A stretch of DNA of 10,155 bases from Acidobacteriota bacterium (GTDB lineage Bacteria; Acidobacteriota; Terriglobia; Terriglobales; Acidobacteriaceae), in assembly GCA_021801945.1 (NCBI GenBank), contig JAKABE010000088.1:1-10155 (forward strand). The letters are read 5' to 3'. Shown piece by piece: positions 4,950 to 10,155 of this stretch. The notes below the pieces were generated by a model that made no database searches, was not told where the DNA came from, and worked only from the letters and a program-made list of their open reading frames with translations. Made by a program: the position numbers and the translations under genes. Within the stretch, counting starts at the first letter, position 1; each line of letters starts with the position of its first letter.

Positions 4950-7056
4950 CTCCGCATTCAGTCTCATCTCCGGCGCGCTCAACGCCGATCAGGCGGCCCT
5001 GAGTGTTGTAGCGAACAACGTCGCCAACGCCAATACCACCGGCTACACGCGTGAGACTCCCAACTGGCAGGAGAACCAGCCCATCTCGATCAATGGAGTG
5101 TTGATGGGCGACGGAGTGACGGAGGCGGGCGCAACCTCGCAGCGTGACCGTGTCCTCGAGGAGCGGTTGGATCAGCAGCAACAATTGGCTTCTGCATCGA
5201 GTGTTCGTCTGACCGCGCTCAACAACATTCAGTCTCTCTTTACGCCAGATTCGGGCACCTCCAATTCGACGGCCGGCGATATCGGAAGCGATATAACCAG
5301 TTTCTTCGATTCCTTTTCCTCGCTCGAAGCCAATCCCACCAACAACGCATTGCGTGAGCAGGTGCTGTCCGCCGCGGCGACCTTGGCGGGCGGCATTCGC
5401 AATGCGGCGAACAACCTGAATGCCCAAGGTGCGGCCCTGAACCAGGAAGCTACCGGCGTCGCCAGCCAGGTCAATTCGCTGACTAGCGCCATTGCGCAGC
5501 TCAATCTGGAGATTCAATCCGTCTCGCCCAACGCCGATGCGGGCACTCTGGAGGACCAGCGACAGCAAGATCTGAGCCAGCTTTCGCAGCTCATCGGCAT
5601 CAACCAAGTGACCACCGAAAACAACGGGCTCTCAATGACCACCACCTCGGGGCAGTTGCTCGTCTCTCAAGGCCAGAGCTTTCAGGTGACCACAGCAACC
5701 GTAAATGGACAAACAGATTTCTTCATGAACGGGGCGGACATCACGTCTCAGTTGGCTGCGGGCGGAGGGCAACTGGGCGGCTACCTGACTGCCCGGGACC
5801 AGGATATTCCCACCGTGCTCAGTTCGCTGGATCAGTTGGCCTTTGGAATCGCGACAACTGTGAATGCGCAAAATAACGCGGGTACGGATCTCGATGGAAC
5901 AACCGGCACAGCCACCAGTCCGCTGAATATCTTCAGAGAACCAACGCAAGTGGCCGGCAGCGCCGCAGCAATGAGCGTGGTGATGACAGATCCCAATCAG
6001 ATCGCGGCCGCGGGCGCTGGCAAGGGCGCGGGGGACAACTCGAATGCCGTGGCCATGGCCGATCTTGCCCAAGGCCCGCTTATCGCTCCATCGGCAACCT
6101 CGGCCTTCAGTATCACCCAGAATCTGAGTGCGGCAACACCTACAGGGAACTCCGTCTTGGGAACCACGGCCGTCTACGACTCGCTGGGCAAGAGCTATCA
6201 GGCGACCGTCACCTATACCAAACAGAGCACGGACCAATGGGCGTATCAGGTTTCTCTGGCCGACGTGCTCGCGCCGGACACCAGCGTAGCCGGGCAGGTC
6301 GGCTTCACATTCGGCGCCGGCGAAACCGTCGATCCCGGAACCGACCTGACAATTTCGGGCGTAACCGCCGGCGGGGGATTGGCGACGATGAATGCACCGG
6401 CGGTTACCGCAGGCGAGACGGTAGGTGACGCCGGTACCGGCTACGTGCAGGCGTTGAACAATGCGATTGCCGCGGCGGGAATCACCGGCATTACGGTGAC
6501 AAACAATGGCGGCCTGCTCACGATCTCCGGCGCGACGGCGACCAGCGGCAGCGTGATTGCGAATCCCGTGGCGGCCAATGCGAGCGGAACCCTTACTTTC
6601 AATTCCGGCAGCCTCGTCACCCCAAGCGCAAACGCCACGGGAATTGTATTTTCGGGGCTCTCCGACGGCGCCGCCCCGCTCAGCCTGACTTGGGATCTCT
6701 ATGGCCCGGGTGACGCGCCGCAGCTGACCGAGACCGCTGCGGCCTCGGAGCAGACGGCTCAGAGCCAGAATGGATCAGCCGGGAACAGCCAATCCCCGAT
6801 CAACTTTTATTCCAACTTCGTATCCACGCTCGGTTCCAGGGTCTCTGAGGTGCAAACGGACAACACGGCACAGAATGCTTCCGTGAGCCAGTTGCAGACC
6901 CAGAACAACGCCTTGTCGAGCGTCAACTTGAACGATGAAGCATCCGCGATGTCCACCTTGGAGACGAGCTATCAGGCGGCGTCGCAGGTCTTCACGATCC
7001 TCAACACCATCATGGCCTCGGCGTTGAATCTGGGTGTGCAGACGGCGGTGGCGTAA
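4936..7056 (+). CDS. flgK: Hook-associated protein 1 FlgK with an extra central hook-type domain
   Basis: FlgK forms the first junction ring between hook and filament and is exported by the flagellar type III system. I start at ATG 4936 (GGAGAG at 4925-4930; MGTINSAFSLISGALNADQ), not at the in-frame ATG 4915, giving 706 residues. The N-terminal D0 helix carries NNVANANTTGY (27-37). Family blocks follow: FFDSFSSLEANPTNNALREQ, an N..VTSLT..IA.LN-type helix (QVNSLTSAIAQLNLEIQSV), DQRQQDLSQLSQLIGI and GAGDNSNAVAMADLAQG. The C-terminus is also typical: INFYSNFVSTLGSRVSEVQ (about 622-640), SVNLNDEASAMSTLETSYQAA and the final ILNTIMASALNLGV helix. The oddity is length: E. coli FlgK has 547 residues. 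Removing about residues 384-620 leaves ~470 residues of ordinary FlgK. That extra segment resembles FlgE domain D2 and is described separately. Confidence 0.95.
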   Translation: MGTINSAFSLISGALNADQAALSVVANNVANANTTGYTRETPNWQENQPISINGVLMGDGVTEAGATSQRDRVLEERLDQQQQLASASSVRLTALNNIQSLFTPDSGTSNSTAGDIGSDITSFFDSFSSLEANPTNNALREQVLSAAATLAGGIRNAANNLNAQGAALNQEATGVASQVNSLTSAIAQLNLEIQSVSPNADAGTLEDQRQQDLSQLSQLIGINQVTTENNGLSMTTTSGQLLVSQGQSFQVTTATVNGQTDFFMNGADITSQLAAGGGQLGGYLTARDQDIPTVLSSLDQLAFGIATTVNAQNNAGTDLDGTTGTATSPLNIFREPTQVAGSAAAMSVVMTDPNQIAAAGAGKGAGDNSNAVAMADLAQGPLIAPSATSAFSITQNLSAATPTGNSVLGTTAVYDSLGKSYQATVTYTKQSTDQWAYQVSLADVLAPDTSVAGQVGFTFGAGETVDPGTDLTISGVTAGGGLATMNAPAVTAGETVGDAGTGYVQALNNAIAAAGITGITVTNNGGLLTISGATATSGSVIANPVAANASGTLTFNSGSLVTPSANATGIVFSGLSDGAAPLSLTWDLYGPGDAPQLTETAAASEQTAQSQNGSAGNSQSPINFYSNFVSTLGSRVSEVQTDNTAQNASVSQLQTQNNALSSVNLNDEASAMSTLETSYQAASQVFTILNTIMASALNLGVQTAVA
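6085..6801 (+). other. FlgE D2-like (FlaE-type) domain inserted in FlgK, itself split by a second insert
   Basis: This segment of flgK codes for about residues 384-622. The first part reads NSVLGTTAVYDSLGKSYQ, then ATVTYTK.STDQWAYQV (about 404-442). The last part reads GTLTFNSG (about 550-557), then GIVFSGLSDGAAPLSLTWDL, then QLTETAAASEQTAQSQNGS (to about 614). In family terms these are the opening strands (tvYDSlG..h..tvtftk....W.y.v) and closing strands (GtLtFds.G.l......i..l.dGa..l...w.l......tq.a..s....s.dG.) of the FlgE D2 domain. Between them lies a ~95-residue stretch (about 456-549) rich in Gly/Ala/Thr with TDLTISGV, GYVQALNNAIAAAGITGITVTN and GGLLTISG, which looks like another small beta domain. 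The assignment is by pattern recognition, without an alignment. Confidence 0.75.
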
Positions 7057-7088
7057 GAGCAACCTTTAACTACTGGCTTCCAGCTCGC

Positions 7089-7134
7089 TCCTGCGGGCGC
7101 AGGACTTGCCCTCCTATCTCGCATTGCGAGGGAG
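7089..7134 (+). other. Two adjacent hairpins in the flgK-flgL spacer
   Basis: TCCTGC (7089-7094) and GCAGGA (7099-7104) form a perfect 6-bp stem around a four-base loop. Just after it, CTCGC (7118-7122) pairs with GCGAG (7126-7130) across a three-base loop. That stem can be lengthened by CTCC (7111-7114) with GGAG (7131-7134), leaving a three-base bulge. Neither is followed by a T-run, so they are not obvious intrinsic terminators. They may set mRNA stability or the FlgK:FlgL ratio. Confidence 0.4.
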
Positions 7135-7153
7135 ATTGGGGCGAACGATAGAA

Positions 7154-7188
7154 AGCTAGAAGCTAGAGGCTAGAAGCTAGGAGCTGTT
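7154..7188 (+). repeat. Heptamer tandem repeat carrying the flgL ribosome binding site
   Basis: Five 7-bp units run in tandem: AGCTAGA (7154-7160), AGCTAGA (7161-7167), GGCTAGA (7168-7174), AGCTAGG (7175-7181) and AGCTGTT (7182-7188). The A-to-G change at the end of the fourth unit, joined to the AG of the fifth, creates AGGAG at 7179-7183, seven bases before the flgL ATG at 7191. The repeat is thus both a spacer element and the Shine-Dalgarno source. Confidence 0.8.
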
Positions 7189-7190
7189 TT

Positions 7191-8105
7191 ATGCGGGTGG
7201 ATCCCTACTATGTTTCAAATCTGGTTGGTTCGCTCAATCAGACTCAGGAGCAGGAGCAGCAGCTAACTTCGGAGCTTTCCAGTGGCGTCAGCATTGCGTC
7301 CATCGGTCAGAATCCCGTGGCTTCTGGAGAGAATGTGCTGCTGCTCAACCGAATCCAGCAGGAAGACTCCTTTACCGCCAGTGCGAACTTGGTGACGGGC
7401 CAGTTGCAGGTAGCGGATTCGGCGCTAGGCAGTGTCGTCTCCGAACTGACACAGGCGGTTTCGCTGGCAACCAGCGCCAGCAATGGCACCCTGAACCCCA
7501 GCGACGTCAAGTCCATTGCGATGCAGATCTCCGGCATTCTCAACGAGGTGCAGTCGCTGGCCAACACCAGCTATCAGGGCCAATACATCTTCGCGGGCGG
7601 CGAAGCAGCGACGGCACCGTTTACCACCTCCACGGCGACCTCGCCCGCCGTGACTACCTACCGCGGCGACGAAAACATCAACTATCTTGAGCTCCCCAAC
7701 GGCCAAGAGATCCAGTTGAATGTGCCAGGAGACCAGATCTTTCTGGGTGCCGGAGCCAACAGTGTGTTTGGCGCGCTGAACGCGCTGGTGGCCGACTATT
7801 CAACCGGCACAGTGGACACCGGTCAGGCCGTCGCCGACACGACGGCGTTAAGCTCCGCGCTCAACTACGTCTCGCAACAGCGCGTAACGATCGACAATTC
7901 CATGAACCAGCTCAGTGCCGCCTCCGGAGCGGTGACCAGCGAGCAGACACAACTCATCGCGGCGCAGACGGACTTGATACAAGCCGACATTCCCACGGTT
8001 TCCACGCAACTTTCGCTGGCCGAGACGCAACAGACAGCTCTCGAGGACGTGATCGCGCAATTGGAGTCGGTGTCGAACAGCCTGTTCAGCAAACTGCCAG
8101 GCTGA
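7191..8105 (+). CDS. flgL: Hook-associated protein 3 FlgL
   Basis: FlgL forms the second junction ring between FlgK and the flagellin filament. The 304 residues are close to the E. coli length (317). The N-terminal coiled-coil half reads MRVDPYYVSNLVGSLNQTQE, then QQLTSELSSGVSIASIGQNPVASGE, matching the family pattern QL..qlSSGkri..psDdPvaa. The repeated helix NLVTGQLQVADSALGSVVSEL follows. SYQGQYIFAGGEAATAPF (about 125-142) is the family's G.YlFaG segment. The C-terminal helix ends in LSLAETQQTALEDVIAQLESVSNSLF, as in flagellin-like proteins. The ATG at 7191 follows AGGAG at 7179-7183, which lies inside the heptamer repeat. It would be a client of the FlgN-like chaperone encoded upstream. 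No flagellar gene follows it in this window. Confidence 0.95.
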   Translation: MRVDPYYVSNLVGSLNQTQEQEQQLTSELSSGVSIASIGQNPVASGENVLLLNRIQQEDSFTASANLVTGQLQVADSALGSVVSELTQAVSLATSASNGTLNPSDVKSIAMQISGILNEVQSLANTSYQGQYIFAGGEAATAPFTTSTATSPAVTTYRGDENINYLELPNGQEIQLNVPGDQIFLGAGANSVFGALNALVADYSTGTVDTGQAVADTTALSSALNYVSQQRVTIDNSMNQLSAASGAVTSEQTQLIAAQTDLIQADIPTVSTQLSLAETQQTALEDVIAQLESVSNSLFSKLPG

Positions 8106-8155
8106 TTTCCGTATCCGATCCGGCGCATTCTCTGCACGCTCCAAGAAAGAGCCTC

Positions 8156-8172
8156 ATCGGATGTGCCATCCG
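8156..8172 (+). terminator. Possible stem-loop after flgL
   Basis: CGGATG (8158-8163) and CATCCG (8167-8172) form a perfect 6-bp stem with a three-base loop, 50 bases after the flgL stop. Only TCCTTT follows, so it is a poor intrinsic terminator and may simply stabilise the 3' end. ATCGGAT (8156-8162) could instead pair with ATCCGAT at 8113-8119. The rest of 8106-8276 shows no gene on either strand. Confidence 0.3.
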
Positions 8173-8252
8173 TCCTTTGCAGCCATCATAGGATGGGGCA
8201 GAGGCATAACCGTTCAGCCGCCGGTGGCAAGCATCTTGCTCAGCAACCCAAC

Positions 8253-8258
8253 TATACT
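8253..8258 (+). promoter_or_regulatory. Possible -10 box for the small gene at 8277
   Basis: TATACT at 8253-8258 is a good sigma-70-type -10 hexamer, 18 bases before the GTG start at 8277. The only -35-like hexamer at normal spacing is the poor GCATCT at 8231-8236; TTGCTC at 8236-8241 is too close. The call rests on the -10 alone. Confidence 0.3.
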
Positions 8259-8276
8259 CATGGATAAGAGGTTTGC

Positions 8277-8501
8277 GTGCTCGCTCCGTTCCGCTTTCTC
8301 TGGAATGCAACGCGCGGCCACCGGCTGGCCCCGTGGCGAAGTCCCTATCTGCGCTGGCGGGTGGAGACCTATTCCGGCCAGCGCGCAGAGACGCTGACAG
8401 CCATGAGCGTCCTTGCCTTTCTCTGGGCCTCGCGGTGGGAGCTGCTGAGTTTTCTCGCCTGGACAAACAGTCTGGACCGCGAGACTCGCAAGGAATCCTG
8501 A
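8277..8501 (+). CDS. Small conserved-looking basic/aromatic protein of unknown function
   Basis: The frame encodes 74 residues and opens LAPFRFLWNATRGHRLAPW, then RSPYLRWRVETYSGQRAE, followed by a hydrophobic/aromatic helix (MSVLAFLWASRWELLSFLAW) and a charged end. The start is GTG at 8277, with AAGAGG at 8266-8271 five bases upstream and a TATACT -10-like box before that. The Trp/Arg-rich N-terminal block (WNATRGHRL.PWRSPYLRWR.ETYSG) resembles small uncharacterised proteins that I recall from Acidobacteriota genomes; this is memory, not a search. The second half could be a weak membrane-associated or amphipathic helix, since R and E within it argue against a standard transmembrane segment. 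Competing frames over the same bases have poorer starts. I infer no function. It is probably not part of the flagellar operon. Confidence 0.6.
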   Translation: MLAPFRFLWNATRGHRLAPWRSPYLRWRVETYSGQRAETLTAMSVLAFLWASRWELLSFLAWTNSLDRETRKES

Positions 8502-8567
8502 ACAGCGATCCCGTTAAGCTGATGATCGTGAGGGGTGCGAGTCGGCGCAAGCTCACGCAGTGGTGAA

Positions 8568-8594
8568 TATTCCTCTGGCGTGTGCAGAGGCATA
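8568..8594 (+). other. Inverted repeat upstream of the VWFA gene
   Basis: CCTCTG (8572-8577) and CAGAGG (8585-8590) form a perfect 6-bp stem around GCGTGTG. Beyond one mismatch it extends by TAT (8568-8570) with ATA (8592-8594). It lies 84 bases before the chosen ATG of the next gene. It could be an operator or a leader hairpin. No clear promoter accompanies it in 8502-8677. Confidence 0.35.
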
Positions 8595-8677
8595 AGGCCG
8601 ACGTCCCGGCGCCATCCATGTTCTGCGGGATCCAAAGAATGAACGGCCCGGTGTCGAGTACCCTGGAAGAAGAGCGT

Positions 8678-9721
8678 ATGAGAATCGGCATTCACTGTGA
8701 TTGGCTGGCAAGCGCAGCCCTGCTCTCGACGGCCTTGGCCTGGGGGCAGCAGGCGCCACCTCAGTTGCCGCCCATTGAGCCGCCCAAACCCATGCCCGTT
8801 TCCCATTCTGCTCAGACGCCCGCGCTGCGCGTAACAACCACCGAGGTTCTGGTGCCGACGCTCGTCGAAGAGCACAGCGGCAGCATTATCTACGGCCTCA
8901 AGCAGAAGGATTTCCTGCTCGAAGACAACGGCGTGCCCCAGAGGATCCACGTGCAGGCAGAGATGGACACGGCCCCGGTGGCGCTGGTGGTGGCCGTGGA
9001 GCTGGGCGGCGCCAGCGTGCTGGAATTCGGCAGGCTGGCCAAGCTGGGGCCATTGCTTCAGCTCTTCATGGCTTCTCCAGGAAGCGAGGTGGCCCTGGTG
9101 GGTTTCGATTCCACCCAATATCTGATCCAGGATTTCACGCATTCCGGCGGCTTGGTGGATAAGGAACTCACTGAGTTGCGGCCTGGGAACGGCGGCGCGG
9201 CGATCCTGGACACCGTGAGCTATGCCGTCAACTTGCTGGAAACGCAGCCGCGAACCTACCGGCGGGTTTTGCTTCTAATCAGCGAGCGGCGCGACCACGG
9301 AAGCAAGCATACCCGGCCGGAGCAGTTGCTCCAGCAGATCGGCGAGTCGGACGTACTGGTGCTGAGCGTTTCGTTCTCCCCGGCGGTGGCCGAATTCACC
9401 CATGACGTCCAGGACTCCGGCGAAGATCGCACCATGAACATGATTTCGCCCATCATCATGGCTATCAATGCCTTCAAAAAGAACGTGACCAAGGAGATTG
9501 CTCAACTGACGGGCGGCGAGTATATGAGCTTTAGCGGCACCAGAGGGTTCGAACAGCGGGTCGTCAATGCAGCCGCGCACATGCGCAACCGCTACCTGAT
9601 CACCTTCAGTCCCTCCAATCCCACTCCCGGACTGCACACCATCAAGGTGCGGACGGTCGAAGACTACGGAGCAAGGATTGTGGCGCGGACCAACTATTGG
9701 ATTGGGCCGCAGGCGCAATAG
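8678..9721 (+). CDS. Secreted VWFA-related acidobacterial-domain protein with a degenerate metal site
   Basis: The ATG at 8678 follows GGAAGAAGAG and gives 347 residues opening with a signal peptide (MRIGIHCDWLASAALLSTALAW, likely cleaved after G23). An in-frame GTG at 8582 would bury that signal 32 residues in. A short Pro-rich linker follows (PPQLPPIEPPKPMP). The next block (RVTTTEVLVPTLVEEHSG...YGLKQKDFLLEDNGVPQ) is the lead-in typical of the 'VWFA-related Acidobacterial domain' family. The von Willebrand A-like fold comes next: VALVVAVELGGAS, GSEVALVGFDST, GGAAILDTVSYAVNLL, RVLLLISERRDHGS and a C-terminal MRNRYLITFSP..P.PGLHTIKV. All three metal-site motifs deviate. DxSxS is E108-L-G-G-A112. 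The Thr of GGTA is A174. The Asp of the ISD motif is E203. Role and partners are unknown; it probably acts outside the cytoplasm by protein binding. There is no visible link to the flagellum. Confidence 0.88.
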   Translation: MRIGIHCDWLASAALLSTALAWGQQAPPQLPPIEPPKPMPVSHSAQTPALRVTTTEVLVPTLVEEHSGSIIYGLKQKDFLLEDNGVPQRIHVQAEMDTAPVALVVAVELGGASVLEFGRLAKLGPLLQLFMASPGSEVALVGFDSTQYLIQDFTHSGGLVDKELTELRPGNGGAAILDTVSYAVNLLETQPRTYRRVLLLISERRDHGSKHTRPEQLLQQIGESDVLVLSVSFSPAVAEFTHDVQDSGEDRTMNMISPIIMAINAFKKNVTKEIAQLTGGEYMSFSGTRGFEQRVVNAAAHMRNRYLITFSPSNPTPGLHTIKVRTVEDYGARIVARTNYWIGPQAQ

Positions 9722-10155
9722 GAGAAGGCAGGAGCGGGTCTGAAGCAGTGCTCTAACCCCGCCGAGGCTCTGGAACTAAACGACTGGGGAACCAGCCCAG
9801 CGAGTGGGTCGCGGGCCGAAATAGTGCCTGCAAACCGCGTCAGCTTTAGCTCCTGTTGGGATACACCCACCGCGATGTTGCACTTGGCGCTTCCCTCAAG
9901 AAAAGCGCCCCATGGCGCACCTCACGGCACTCCTTGGCGATCGGAGAACCGCCGTAATTCGTAATGAGCGATCCGCCATTCGTGTACAAGGTGAAGAGGC
10001 GATTCTATCTTTCGGCGCAAACGGCAGTGGCGTGATGGGTCCAACTCCTTCTATCCGCAAAACGCTGCAGCACGCTGCTCCGCAGGGCGGGACTCTGCGC
10101 CTTCACTCCACCCATAAAGGTGTAGCCGCCATCGATTCGATCCGGGCGGCCCCGA
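9722..10155. other. Region without a confident gene; inverted repeats and a heptad tract
   Basis: No convincing coding frame occurs in these 434 bases. CTGGG (9784-9788) can pair with CCCAG (9796-9800). AAGCGCC at 9903-9909 can pair with GGCGCTT at 9886-9892, or its GCGCC core with GGCGC at 9914-9918, so two exclusive hairpins are possible. Degenerate heptads run at 9954-9981 (GTAATTC, GTAATGA, GCGATCC, GCCATTC). On the minus strand one frame runs from the window edge (10154) to a TAG at 10005-10007 and then stays open to TAA at 9846-9848. The first 49 codons could be the tail of a gene beyond the window, but I do not recognise it. Confidence 0.45.

Noticed and set aside
4723..5607. A 294-codon open frame on the - strand
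   Set aside because: It is antisense to flgN and flgK. The translation is Arg/Gly-rich without motifs.
7144..7151. AACGATAG as a sigma-28 -10 element before flgL
   Set aside because: Only five of eight bases match, and the -35 position reads TGCGAGGG.
7154..7188. CRISPR array or insertion-sequence end
   Set aside because: The units are only 7 bp, contiguous and without spacers. No transposase or terminal inverted repeats are nearby.
8582..8677. GTG at 8582 as the start of the VWFA protein
   Set aside because: It would put 32 non-signal residues ahead of a good signal peptide. The ATG at 8678 has a better ribosome binding site.

Overview
The window is the distal part of a flagellar axial-structure operon on the + strand. 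Two genes that do not look flagellar follow it, and the last ~430 bases have no clear gene. The DNA is GC-rich. The final large gene encodes a secreted protein of the 'VWFA-related Acidobacterial domain' type, and several spacers carry degenerate 7-bp tandem repeats. I therefore infer an Acidobacteriota genome, probably of the Terriglobia/Acidobacteriia type. No 16S or other firm phylogenetic marker is present, so this stays an inference.

Layout. 1-255 is the 3' end of a rod-protein gene (FlgF-like). 386-4102 holds flgG, flgA, flgH, flgI and a single-domain flgJ (distal rod, P- and L-ring chaperone, L-ring, P-ring, rod-binding/capping protein); flgA/flgH and flgI/flgJ overlap. Directly after the flgJ stop is a well-spaced candidate sigma-28 (FliA) promoter at 4104-4130. 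It would drive flgM (anti-sigma-28), a flgN-like export-chaperone gene and flgK (hook-filament junction protein, HAP1). flgL (HAP3) follows at 7191-8105 after a 134-bp spacer with two hairpins and a heptamer repeat array that supplies the flgL ribosome binding site. Downstream are a small basic/aromatic-rich protein gene (8277-8501) and a secreted VWFA-like protein gene (8678-9721). 9722-10155 contains inverted repeats and a heptad tract.

How it works together. The first block builds the rod and its outer-membrane bushings. The second block is the late checkpoint: FlgM would hold sigma-28 inactive until it is exported through the finished hook, and the FlgN-like protein would deliver FlgK and FlgL, whose genes lie just downstream. 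The promoter places flgM under the sigma factor that its product inhibits.

The most notable observation is that FlgK carries an extra ~235-residue central segment. It reads like the D2 (FlaE-type) domain of the hook protein FlgE and is itself split by a further ~95-residue insert. Other points of interest are the sigma-28 promoter, the period-7 spacer repeats, a FlgH without a recognisable lipobox, and a VWFA protein whose metal-site residues are all substituted. I see no wholly new multi-gene system here.
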